Positions 1 through 9,313 of a DNA stretch of 64,000 nucleotides are shown one piece after another. Position numbers and translations under genes: made by a program. Source of the stretch: Runella sp. MFBS21 (GTDB taxonomy: Bacteria > Bacteroidota > Bacteroidia > Cytophagales > Spirosomataceae). The DNA lies in NCBI RefSeq assembly GCF_029433105.1, contig NZ_JARNTW010000004.1, positions 208,977 to 272,976 on the forward strand, given 5' to 3'. Each line of letters begins with the position of its first letter. Positions within the stretch are counted from its first letter, which is position 1. The notes beneath the pieces are model-generated. The model did not search any database and had not been told where the DNA came from. It saw nothing but the letters and a program-made list of their open reading frames with translations.

Positions 1-984
1 TAACTACGCACAGATTCAGGATGCGAAAGATGGTCAGGGTAATCCAGTAACGGATATAGACTCGACACCAGGTAATGGTTTCACAAAAGGTGAGGATGAT
101 GATGACGATGAGCCAATTACTGTGACTCCAACTCCAGTATTTGACTTGGCTTTGTTGAAAAACTTAGCTCCCGGTCAAGCTTCAGTAGTGAACCCAGGTG
201 CGAACGTTACCTTCCGTTTGACAGTAACCAACCAAGGTAATGTACCAGCGACAGCGATTGTGTTGAGCGATTCGTTGCCAGTGGGTATGACCTTGAATGA
301 TAGCGATTGGACCGCAGCTGGTCAGATAGCTACGTTGAATGTACCTATCGCGTCCTTGGCACCAGGTGCAAGCACCACAGTAGATATCACCGTAACAGTA
401 AATGCAAACTTCAGTGGTTCGAGCTTGACTAACTACGCACAGATTCAGGATGCGAAAGATGGTCAGGGTAATCCAGTAACGGATATAGACTCGACACCAG
501 GTAATGGTTTCACAAAAGGTGAGGATGATGATGACGATGAGCCAATTACTGTGACTCCTGCGCCAGTATTTGATTTGGCTTTGTTGAAAAACTTAGCTCC
601 CGGTCAAGCTTCTATTGTTGATCCAGGTGCAAATGTTACCTTCCGTTTGACAGTAACCAACCAAGGTAATGTACCAGCGACAGCGATTGTGTTGAGCGAT
701 TCGTTGCCAGTAGGTATGACCTTGAATGATAGCGATTGGACCGCAGCTGGCCAGATAGCTACGTTGAATGTACCTATCGCGTCATTGGCACCAGGTGCAA
801 GCACTACAGTAGATATCACCGTAACAGTAAATGCAAACTTCACTGGTTCGAGCTTGACTAACTACGCACAGATTAAAGATGCGAAAGATGGTCAGGGTAA
901 TCCAGTAACGGATATAGACTCGACACCGGGTAATGGTTTCACAAAAGGTGAGGATGATGATGACGATGAGCCAATTACGATTCG
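1..984 (+). repeat. 429-bp in-frame tandem repeat (DUF11 + poly-Asp unit)
   Basis: The phrase starting taactacgcacagattcagg at position 1 recurs at 430, and with two changed codons at 859, giving a period of 429 bp (143 codons). Two full copies and the tail of a third lie in the window and the array continues to the left. Copies are nearly identical at DNA level, including third codon positions, which points to recent duplication or gene conversion. Each unit ends in GEDDDDDEPIT, a possible calcium-binding acidic loop (inference). Confidence 0.93.
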
Positions 985-3900
985 TGAGTGTCCTATTCCT
1001 CCAACGCCTACATGTGGTGGTCTTGCCAAAAATACATGTCCTAATTCATGCGTTAATTTGAATGACTTCATTCATAGCGATATTCGTACGCCTGGCGGTA
1101 GATTTGAATGGCATGCCGGACCAAGACCTACAGATCCAATTGTAGCTGATCCAACCAAAGTTTGTGTATCTGGTGTTTACTATTTGTTTGAAGTAGCAGC
1201 TTGTGGAGTGTATAGCAACGGCGCACATCTAGATGTGGAACTTACTCCATGTTATGCTGACTTGACTTTGGCAAAAACAGTGAACAACACTACGCCTAGT
1301 CAAGGAGATACCGTTACTTATAGTATTGCGGTAACCAACTTAGGGCCTAATAAAGCTACTAATGTAGAAGTTACAGATACTATAAAAGCAGGTTTGCAAT
1401 ACGTATCAGGTAGTGCTGCATGGGTACTCAACGGAACAGTCTTGACTGCTTCTATCGATTCGATTTTAGTAAATCAAACGGTGACGTTGACTTTCAAAGC
1501 AAAAGTAGTAGGTACTGGTACAATCAAAAACTTTGCACAAGTAACGAAGTCTGATCAACCAGATCCGAACTCTACGCCAAATAATGGAGGATATACTCCA
1601 AAAGAAAATGATGAAGATGATGTAGATATCACCGTAAAAGTGCCTTGTGCCATTCCTCCAACCCCAACTTGTGGTGGTATAGGAGAAAACACATGTCCTG
1701 ATACCTGTGTGAACCTTAATAGCTTCATTCATAGCGAAATCCGTACACCTGGAGGTAAATTTGAATGGTATACAACATCCAACCATTTGCCTGGTACTTT
1801 GGTTGCTGATCCTACTAAAGTATGCACTTCGGGTACTTACTATCTATTTGAAGTAGCAGCTTGTGGTGAATACAGCAACGGCGCATGGTTCCAGTTGACA
1901 ATCAAACCATGTGTAACTCTAACTGATTTGTCAGTAGAGAAGAGTGTTGTAGAAGCTGGACCTTATACAGTGGGTCAAACGATTACTTATAAAGTGATTG
2001 CTTCTAACAATGGTCCTGTAAATGCTACTGGTGTCACTGTAACTGATGTGCTTCCTGCTTCGCTTACTTTTGTAAGTGCAAGCCCAGCGGGTGAATATAA
2101 TAGTGCGACTGGAATATGGACAGTGGGCAACTTAGCAGTAAGTGCCAACCGTACATTGGAAATTCGTGCTACTCTTAACGCTGTAGGTTCAACTACAAAC
2201 ACAGCGATTATCAAAGGGCCTAACAACGACCCAAGTAAAGCTGGAAATGATACCTCGCGTGTGAATATCAACGTAGGTTGCGTGAAACCAGATAAGCCAA
2301 TCTTGGCTTGTGCTACTACCAATATCTGTTTGGGTGATAGTACTACTATTCATGCAATCGGATGTGCTGGAGGTATTGTAACATGGTCTAATGGTGCAAC
2401 AGGTACAACTATCGTTGTAAGACCAAGTCAAACAACTACCTACACTGCAACATGTAAGAAAAATGGCTGCGAAAGTGATCCTTCAAATGCTATCTCAATA
2501 CATGTAAACACTCCAACTACACCAGCAATAACAGCAAGTCCTTCTACAACAATCTGTAAAGGTAGCTCAGTGGTGTTGACAGCAGCAAATTGTGCAGGTA
2601 CTATTAGATGGAGTACAGGAGCTACTGGTGCTCAAATCACCGTAACGCCTGATGTCACTACTAGCTACTCTGCCATTTGTAAAATTGGAACTTGTGAAAG
2701 TGCACCTGCATCTATTGCTATTACAGTAACGCCTGGCGGTCCTGTTCCTGAGGTAGTTTGCAGCACCGACAAAGTATGTCCTGGTGAAAGTGTAACACTT
2801 CAAGTAAACAACTGCGCTGGTATTGTAGAATGGTCAACGGGTGAAACAGGAACGGCAATTGTAGTATACCCAACTCAGACTACTACTTACTGGGCAGTAT
2901 GTAACCTCAATGGTTGTAAAGCACGCTCTAAAGATTACACCATCAAGGTGGTTCCTGTAGCGGCTCCAACTGTGACTGCAAGTTCGTCAACAGTAATCTG
3001 TAACAATGGAAGTGCAACGCTTACAGCAGCTGGTTGTGAAGGTGAAATTCTCTGGTCAAATGGCGCTACTGGAGCAAGTATTGTGGTAAGTCCAAATACA
3101 ACGACTAGCTATACTGCAACTTGTAAAGTAGGAAATTGTACAAGCGAGCCTTCTGCACCAGTGACCATCACTGTAGGAAACCCAACTCCAGTAGTTGTAG
3201 CAGCTTCTAAAACGCTTATTTGTGCTAGCGATAGCACTGTACTAACCGCAAGCGGTGAATGTACAGGTACTGTTGTATGGTCAAATGGCGCCACTGGAAG
3301 CAGTATCGTAGTAAGACCAGCTTCTACTACCGAATACACTGCAATCTGTAAAGTGGGAACTTGCGAAAGCCAATCTATTAATAAAGTAAAAGTAACTGTG
3401 ACTACTGCCGGCCCAGCGCCAACAGTGGTATCATCTAAACCAAGCATCTGTGCTGGGGATAGTGTGACGCTTACCGCATCGGGCTGTGCTGGAACTGTAG
3501 TGTGGAGTACAGGTGCTGTAGGAGTAACAAGCATTGTTGTTAAACCTAACACTACTACTACTTACACTGCGTCTTGCCGTACAAACGGTCAATGTGATAG
3601 CGCTCCTGGTAGTGTAACCGTAACTGTAGGTAACAATACCACACCTCCAACAATCACTGTAAGTCCTTCAGGAACAGTATGTGCTGGTAGCACAGTAACT
3701 CTGACTGCGAGTGGTTGTGTAGGTGGTACAATTACATGGAATACAGGCGCTACTACGTCGAGCATATCTGTAGTCGTAAATAATACTACTACTTATACGG
3801 CCATCTGCAAAATCGGAAATTGCTCAAGCAACCCTGCTTCTGTTACCGTAAATGTAGTAGCAGCCCCTGAGAAACCTGTAGTAATCTGCAGCACCGACAA

Positions 3901-6900
3901 AGTATGTCCTGGTGAAGGTGTAACTCTCCAAGTTCCAAATTGCTTAGGAGTTGTACATTGGTCAACTGGCGAAACTGGTGAAGCAATCGTAGTACATCCT
4001 ACTGAAACTACTACTTATACCGCAGTATGTAAAGTAGGAGACTGCTCAAGCCCAGTATCGGCTGACTACACTATCAAGGTTATTCCTGTACCTGTACCAA
4101 CAGTTTCTGCAAGTCCAGCTTCTATCCAATTGGGAGAAACTTCTGTCTTGACAGCTTCTGGATGTGACGGTGAAGTGACTTGGTCAAATGGTATGGTAGG
4201 AGCTAGCATCGTGGTTAACCCATCTGAGACTACTTCATACACTGCCACTTGTAAAGTAGGTAACTGTACAAGCGCTGCTTCTGTACCAGTGAAAGTGACT
4301 GTCGGAAATTGCGTAGCACCTCAGATTACGGCTAGCTCAGCGGTTATCTGTGAAGGTTCTAGTGTCACCCTATCGGCATCGGGATGTGAAGGTGGTAATA
4401 TTGAATGGTCAAATGGTAGCACTGGAAACAGTATTACTGTGAACCCAATTGGTACCACTACTTACACAGCTGTATGTAAAAAAGGTGATTGCACTAGCAA
4501 TGCTTCAAATGCCGTAAGTGTAGTAGTAACAAAAGTAAATACTCCGACAATCGTAACTTCTGCTACTCACATCTGTAAAGGTGAGCAGGTATCGTTGTCT
4601 GTTTCGGGTTGTGAAGGCTCAGTATTGTGGTCAACTGGTGCAAATAGTGCTTCAATCACTGTAACTCCACAAACTACTACTAGCTACACAGCTATCTGTA
4701 AAGTAGGTGATTGTGAAAGTGCTGCTTCTGCACCGCTTACTATTGTAGTGGGCGTACCAGATGCTCCAACTATCCAAGCATCTAAAACCAACTTGTGCTT
4801 CGGTGAATCAGTAACCTTGACTGCACAGACTGCTTGCGCTGGTTATATCCAATGGTCAAATGGCCAAATTGGAAGCTCAATCACGCTCGTACCTGCTGCT
4901 AGCACTATTTATGTAGCTTACTGCTGTAACAATGAAAATTGTAAGAGCGTAGCTTCAAATACTGTAAACGTGACTGTTGCACCAAAAGTAACAACACCAC
5001 AAGTAGTAAGCTTAGCCAATGTGTGTCCTGTAAAAACGGTAGATCTTGCATCGGCTGTGAAAAACTACACCGCTGGATCAGGCTTAACAATGGAATTCCA
5101 CGTAGGAAATACACCAAGCTCAGCAGTTGTTGCTAATCCTTCAGCTGTAGGAGAGACAGGTACTTACTATGTATTCTTCCGTTCGACTACTGGATGCTAT
5201 AGCGAAGGTGTGGCTATCCACGTGTTGATTTCGTCTTGCGAAACTACACCTTGTGAAACCAACCCAGCTACAGCTGACGCTGGTGCCGATGCTTCTATCT
5301 GTGCTGCCCTTGAGTACAAACTCAACGGTAAAATAGGAGGAGTTGCTACTAGTGCTATCTGGAGTACTACTGGAACTGGTAGATTCAGCAATCCGCTTGC
5401 TTTGGATGCAACTTACTATCCATCATTAGAAGACTTGATTAAGGGTGATGTAATACTCACCCTTACCACCAATGACCCTGATGGCGAAGGTAATTGCCAA
5501 GCTGGAAAAGATGATCTCAAGTTGGTATTTGAAGGTATCAAGTTTAGACCTCAAATTGTCATCAATGGTACGGTGAAACCAGATACATTGCCACAAACAA
5601 TCACTATCTGCCAAGGTGATACCGTGAAATTGAGTGCTAGCGAACAGCAAGGCTATCAAGTGAAATGGTTTAAAGACGGTCAGGTATTGTTCCCTGCTTC
5701 TGACAAGAAGAGCTGGGATGTAACCGAGCCAGGTACTTACTCTTACTCACTAGTAGACGAAAAACGTTGTTGCTCAGTACCATCTGCTTACATTACGGTA
5801 GTAGTGAAAGCCCTTCCAACACCAATTGTGAAAAACCTACGTAATACTTGTCCAAGTACTACCGTAGATTTGACCACAGCGTTGGACAACAGTGGTAATT
5901 ACACCGTTCAATTTAAATCTGCAGCAGAATTGGCATGTACTTGCCTAGTGGGTACACCAGAAGCTGTAGGGGCAGGTACTTATTATGTGGTCTACAAAAA
6001 AGACGGTTGCTATAGTGCACCAGCGGCTATCGAAGTGAAAATCTTTGATTGTGCTACGGATACACTCCGCTCTGATCTAAATATCGTGAAGAGTGTAGAC
6101 AAAAATGTGGTAGCACTTGGCGAACAAGTAACTTATAACATAGTTGTTTCTAACTATGGCCCACATGATGCGACAAATGTAGACGTCCGTGATATTATGC
6201 CGTCTGAACTAGAAGTGATTTCAACTTCAGGAATGACCAATACAAACGGTGTCTTGTTGACTCGCCTCCCTGTTCTGGCTGCTGGCGCTAGTGACACACT
6301 TACTGTGGTCGCAAAAGCCAAAACCTCAGGAATCCAAGTGACTAACAGAGCTGAAATCAGCTATGCAGATCAAGTAGATCCTCAGACAGACAACAATCGC
6401 TCTTCTGTAAGCATTGTTGTGAGCGACGGAACAGTAGCGCCAAGTATTGGAGTAGCTTTAGCGGTGGATAATATCGAACCAAAAGGTAACGGTGATAGCA
6501 CTAACATTAGTTATGATGTTACTTACAAAATCATCGTTAAAAACGTAGGAAATGTTCCATTGACTAACCTTCAGGTAGTTGACAGTATTACCCACGCTTT
6601 TGCGCCTCCTGTTACTTATACAGTAGTAGGTACGCCAACCGTAAGTGGAAATACTACAGCTACAGCTAATGCCGCCTACAATGGTACTACCGATAAGGAC
6701 TTCTTAACGCTAGGTACTCTTCCTGTAGGAGCTGAAGCTTATATCTATGTAACTTACAATGTTGTGCCTCATGGCAACAACGGACCATTCTTGGGTAGTG
6801 TAATTGCTAAAGGAAGTCACGACGGTACAGTTGTTTTCGATATTTCTAATAAAGGAACTGTCGTAGATCCTCCAGTAAATACCTCTACTCCAGTGCGTTT

Positions 6901-8200
6901 CGATTTGCCAAGTGCGTTGATTGGTTTATCTAAATCAGTAGGAACACCAATAGTGATAGGAGATGGTAAATTTAAAATTCCTTACACTATCAGTGTGACC
7001 AACTTGGGTACAAGCGATCTCACTAAAGTTCAGGTAGAAGATGATTTGGGTCTTACTTTTGGCTCAAAAGCTGTCATCGTTGGCAAACCTTTGGTAACTG
7101 CAGATGAAGGATTCACTGTAGACTCTACCTACACAGGTCAAGGCTTACTTACCAAATTGTTAGTGGATTCACTAAGCGCATTGCCAAAAGGCAAGACCCG
7201 TAGTGTCCAGTTGGCGGTTATCGTTTCGCTTTATAACCCTGATTCAGTAACTACCTTCAACAACATCGCGATTGGTAGAGGTATAACAGGAGCAGGTGTA
7301 ATGACGGCTGATACTTCGACTACAGGTAATGACGCTGACCCAGACAATGACCTAGACCCACGCAACAACAGCGAGTCGACGGCAGTGTCTCTCAACTCTA
7401 CTCCTGGTAATGGATTGCTCGGTTTAGCGTTGTCAATCAAAGATACCCTCCGCAAAGGAGACGGTAGCTTGAATGTGACTTACCGTGTGATTTTGAAAAA
7501 CTATGGTGCAGGTACGTTGACCAATGTTCAAGTGACTGATTCGTTGACCAAAGTGTACAGCTCATTGAATGGGGCTAGCTACCAATTGGTAGGTACACCT
7601 ACTGCCAGCGATGTAAGTACCTTGCGTATTAATCCTGACTTCGACGGAGACCGCGATGCAAATCTCTTGATTGCAGAGCAGAGCCGTTTGGCAGGTGGAC
7701 GTACCGACTCGTTGTTCTTTACAATCAATGTAACTACCGACGGTCGATTGACACCATATCAAAACCGCGTATTGGGTACGGCGTTAGCAGGTCAAAACAC
7801 AGTTTCGGATTACTCAACCAATGGTTTGAATCCTGATCCGAACGGTGATAATGACCCAACAAGTTTGGCAGAAGCTGAATTTACGCCAATCGTGATTATC
7901 TCTGACGGTGGATTGTTTATCCCAGAAGGCTTCTCTCCAAATGGTGACGGAATCAACGATAAATTTGTGATTCGTCATCCATCTGGCACGAAGATTGTTC
8001 TAGAAATATACAACCGCTGGATGAATCTGGTATATCGTAGCAATGATTATCAGAATGATTGGGAAGGTGGAGCAAACGTAGGTGTAGGCAATAGTAACCA
8101 AGCGGTGCCTGTTGGAACATACTTCTACAATGTTATTCTCCTTGACCAAAATGGCGGCGAAATTAAGAAGTCAAGTCGATTCATGACCATTAACCGCTAA
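2..8200 (+). CDS. Giant T9SS type B surface adhesin (DUF11 and Ig-like repeats), 5' truncated
   Basis: The reading frame is open to the left edge, so the start lies outside the window; about 2,730 residues are visible. Domain order: DUF11-type beta-sandwich repeats of 143 residues ending in a run of Asp residues (nt 1-984); two Cys-rich modules (about nt 986-1260 and 1643-1915) each followed by a DUF11 domain; twelve Cys-containing Ig-like repeats of about 75 residues with the theme WSNGATG...TTTYTAxCK (about nt 2299-4998); PKD/Ig-like modules to about 6060; further DUF11-like domains to about 7900. It ends in a gliding-motility-associated C-terminal domain (FSPNGDGINDKF, nt 7911-8197), the T9SS type B sorting signal. 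The family is exported by T9SS and displayed as an adhesin or gliding filament, SprB-like in architecture. The PorP/SprF gene starts 5 bp later, the usual partner of such proteins. Ligand unknown. Family call is firm, function inferred. Confidence 0.93.
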   Translation, partial: NYAQIQDAKDGQGNPVTDIDSTPGNGFTKGEDDDDDEPITVTPTPVFDLALLKNLAPGQASVVNPGANVTFRLTVTNQGNVPATAIVLSDSLPVGMTLNDSDWTAAGQIATLNVPIASLAPGASTTVDITVTVNANFSGSSLTNYAQIQDAKDGQGNPVTDIDSTPGNGFTKGEDDDDDEPITVTPAPVFDLALLKNLAPGQASIVDPGANVTFRLTVTNQGNVPATAIVLSDSLPVGMTLNDSDWTAAGQIATLNVPIASLAPGASTTVDITVTVNANFTGSSLTNYAQIKDAKDGQGNPVTDIDSTPGNGFTKGEDDDDDEPITIRECPIPPTPTCGGLAKNTCPNSCVNLNDFIHSDIRTPGGRFEWHAGPRPTDPIVADPTKVCVSGVYYLFEVAACGVYSNGAHLDVELTPCYADLTLAKTVNNTTPSQGDTVTYSIAVTNLGPNKATNVEVTDTIKAGLQYVSGSAAWVLNGTVLTASIDSILVNQTVTLTFKAKVVGTGTIKNFAQVTKSDQPDPNSTPNNGGYTPKENDEDDVDITVKVPCAIPPTPTCGGIGENTCPDTCVNLNSFIHSEIRTPGGKFEWYTTSNHLPGTLVADPTKVCTSGTYYLFEVAACGEYSNGAWFQLTIKPCVTLTDLSVEKSVVEAGPYTVGQTITYKVIASNNGPVNATGVTVTDVLPASLTFVSASPAGEYNSATGIWTVGNLAVSANRTLEIRATLNAVGSTTNTAIIKGPNNDPSKAGNDTSRVNINVGCVKPDKPILACATTNICLGDSTTIHAIGCAGGIVTWSNGATGTTIVVRPSQTTTYTATCKKNGCESDPSNAISIHVNTPTTPAITASPSTTICKGSSVVLTAANCAGTIRWSTGATGAQITVTPDVTTSYSAICKIGTCESAPASIAITVTPGGPVPEVVCSTDKVCPGESVTLQVNNCAGIVEWSTGETGTAIVVYPTQTTTYWAVCNLNGCKARSKDYTIKVVPVAAPTVTASSSTVICNNGSATLTAAGCEGEILWSNGATGASIVVSPNTTTSYTATCKVGNCTSEPSAPVTITVGNPTPVVVAASKTLICASDSTVLTASGECTGTVVWSNGATGSSIVVRPASTTEYTAICKVGTCESQSINKVKVTVTTAGPAPTVVSSKPSICAGDSVTLTASGCAGTVVWSTGAVGVTSIVVKPNTTTTYTASCRTNGQCDSAPGSVTVTVGNNTTPPTITVSPSGTVCAGSTVTLTASGCVGGTITWNTGATTSSISVVVNNTTTYTAICKIGNCSSNPASVTVNVVAAPEKPVVICSTDKVCPGEGVTLQVPNCLGVVHWSTGETGEAIVVHPTETTTYTAVCKVGDCSSPVSADYTIKVIPVPVPTVSASPASIQLGETSVLTASGCDGEVTWSNGMVGASIVVNPSETTSYTATCKVGNCTSAASVPVKVTVGNCVAPQITASSAVICEGSSVTLSASGCEGGNIEWSNGSTGNSITVNPIGTTTYTAVCKKGDCTSNASNAVSVVVTKVNTPTIVTSATHICKGEQVSLSVSGCEGSVLWSTGANSASITVTPQTTTSYTAICKVGDCESAASAPLTIVVGVPDAPTIQASKTNLCFGESVTLTAQTACAGYIQWSNGQIGSSITLVPAASTIYVAYCCNNENCKSVASNTVNVTVAPKVTTPQVVSLANVCPVKTVDLASAVKNYTAGSGLTMEFHVGNTPSSAVVANPSAVGETGTYYVFFRSTTGCYSEGVAIHVLISSCETTPCETNPATADAGADASICAALEYKLNGKIGGVATSAIWSTTGTGRFSNPLALDATYYPSLEDLIKGDVILTLTTNDPDGEGNCQAGKDDLKLVFEGIKFRPQIVINGTVKPDTLPQTITICQGDTVKLSASEQQGYQVKWFKDGQVLFPASDKKSWDVTEPGTYSYSLVDEKRCCSVPSAYITVVVKALPTPIVKNLRNTCPSTTVDLTTALDNSGNYTVQFKSAAELACTCLVGTPEAVGAGTYYVVYKKDGCYSAPAAIEVKIFDCATDTLRSDLNIVKSVDKNVVALGEQVTYNIVVSNYGPHDATNVDVRDIMPSELEVISTSGMTNTNGVLLTRLPVLAAGASDTLTVVAKAKTSGIQVTNRAEISYADQVDPQTDNNRSSVSIVVSDGTVAPSIGVALAVDNIEPKGNGDSTNISYDVTYKIIVKNVGNVPLTNLQVVDSITHAFAPPVTYTVVGTPTVSGNTTATANAAYNGTTDKDFLTLGTLPVGAEAYIYVTYNVVPHGNNGPFLGSVIAKGSHDGTVVFDISNKGTVVDPPVNTSTPVRFDLPSALIGLSKSVGTPIVIGDGKFKIPYTISVTNLGTSDLTKVQVEDDLGLTFGSKAVIVGKPLVTADEGFTVDSTYTGQGLLTKLLVDSLSALPKGKTRSVQLAVIVSLYNPDSVTTFNNIAIGRGITGAGVMTADTSTTGNDADPDNDLDPRNNSESTAVSLNSTPGNGLLGLALSIKDTLRKGDGSLNVTYRVILKNYGAGTLTNVQVTDSLTKVYSSLNGASYQLVGTPTASDVSTLRINPDFDGDRDANLLIAEQSRLAGGRTDSLFFTINVTTDGRLTPYQNRVLGTALAGQNTVSDYSTNGLNPDPNGDNDPTSLAEAEFTPIVIISDGGLFIPEGFSPNGDGINDKFVIRHPSGTKIVLEIYNRWMNLVYRSNDYQNDWEGGANVGVGNSNQAVPVGTYFYNVILLDQNGGEIKKSSRFMTINR
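2299..4998 (+). repeat. Twelve consecutive ~75-residue Cys-containing Ig-like repeats
   Basis: Within the adhesin, twelve successive units share a pattern: a Cys near the start (ICKGSSV-like), a second Cys about 15 residues on (ASGC), WSNG/WSTG, then TTTYTAxCKxGxC. The pairs of Cys suggest one or two disulfides per unit in an extracellular rod. DNA identity between units is clearly lower than in the 429-bp array, although units 3 and 8 share the variant CSTDKVCPGE, which suggests a block duplication of several units. Confidence 0.85.
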
Positions 8201-8205
8201 TCACG

Positions 8206-9213
8206 ATGACCAATATCATCAAACAAAAGTGTACGATGTTGCTGCTGCTGATCTCTTTGATCGGCAGCAGTAAACTCTGGGCTCAGCAAGACAAAATGTT
8301 TTCGCAGTACATGTTCAACATGATGGCCCTTAATCCTGCTTACGCTGGAAGTCGAGATGTACTCAGTGCCACAGCTCTCTATCGTAATCAATGGGGAGGA
8401 ATGCCGGGTGCTCCACAAACCGCTACTTTTACCATTGATATGCCCGTGAATCGTGAAAAAGTAGGTCTAGGTTTGCAGCTTTTCAACGATCAAGTAGGTC
8501 TTGAAAACTGGACGGGAGCCATGCTTTCTTACGCTTTTCGTATCAAAATGGGAGAACGCTCGACTTTGGCTTTGGGATTGCAAGGCGGTGCTATGAATTT
8601 CCGTTGGGATTTGGCCAAAGCCAATCTAGGAAATAATTTGTCCGACCCCGCTTTTGCAAGCAATGTGTCTAAAATTCTGCCTAACTTCGGTACAGGGATT
8701 TATTTAAGCAACGACCGTTCTTATATTGGGGTTTCGGTACCCTATCTTATCGAAAACAATCTCTCTGATTATGATTCAGGTGAGCAGCGTGCTAAAATCC
8801 GCCGGCATTTTTATGCCACCGCCGGATTTGTGGTTGGGCGTAACAATGTCAAACTGAAACCTTCGATGATGGCGCGTTATGTAAATGGAGCTGGGCTTTC
8901 TCTTGACGGAAACGTCAACGTCTGGTTCAATGACCGTATCGCTTTAGGTATGTCTTATCGTCACAACCGTTTTACGACTTACGCTGGCCAAATTCAGGAA
9001 GATAAAGAAGGCAATGCCCTCAAAGGTGATGCACTAGTTGGAATGATTGAAATACAGCTTTCGGATCAGTTTCGTTTGGGGTATTCATACGACTGGACGC
9101 GCAACCGCCTCAATCAGGAACGTAAATTTTTGAGCATTCCTACCCACGAGATAATGTTGCGTTATGAATTTGGCTTTAGCAAGAGCAAAATTCTCACTCC
9201 GCGTTATTTCTAA
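8206..9213 (+). CDS. PorP/SprF family type IX secretion system membrane protein
   Basis: 335 residues with a signal peptide ending near LWAQQ. The N-terminus FSQYMFNMMALNPAYAGSR and the C-terminus ILTPRYF are hallmarks of the PorP/SprF family, outer-membrane beta-barrel proteins that work with T9SS to export or anchor a specific large adhesin, as SprF does for SprB in Flavobacterium. The ATG lies 5 bp after the stop of the adhesin gene, so the two are translationally linked and this is probably its dedicated anchor. The length is typical. Followed by a hairpin with a T-run, so expression of the next gene may be lower or separate. Confidence 0.93.
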   Translation: MTNIIKQKCTMLLLLISLIGSSKLWAQQDKMFSQYMFNMMALNPAYAGSRDVLSATALYRNQWGGMPGAPQTATFTIDMPVNREKVGLGLQLFNDQVGLENWTGAMLSYAFRIKMGERSTLALGLQGGAMNFRWDLAKANLGNNLSDPAFASNVSKILPNFGTGIYLSNDRSYIGVSVPYLIENNLSDYDSGEQRAKIRRHFYATAGFVVGRNNVKLKPSMMARYVNGAGLSLDGNVNVWFNDRIALGMSYRHNRFTTYAGQIQEDKEGNALKGDALVGMIEIQLSDQFRLGYSYDWTRNRLNQERKFLSIPTHEIMLRYEFGFSKSKILTPRYF

Positions 9214-9233
9214 GGGATTATTTTCAACGATTC

Positions 9234-9293
9234 AAAGGTATATTCTTCATGCTGGGTTTATAATAAACCGACAACGGAGAGTATACCTTTTTT
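9234..9293 (+). terminator. Terminator-like hairpin between porP/sprF-like and ompA-like genes
   Basis: AAAGGTATA (9234-9242) pairs with TATACCTTT (9282-9290); the stem continues inward with wobble pairs and a nested GGTTTATAATAAACC hairpin, and T residues run to 9293. It sits 20 bp before the next ATG, so it may attenuate rather than fully end transcription. Confidence 0.65.
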
Positions 9294-9313
9294 CTTACCC
9301 AAATTTCTGAATC

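Noticed and set aside
3109-3552. 147-residue minus-strand open frame inside the adhesin
   Set aside because: Repetitive, low-quality protein produced by the antisense of the Ig-like repeats; a shadow frame.
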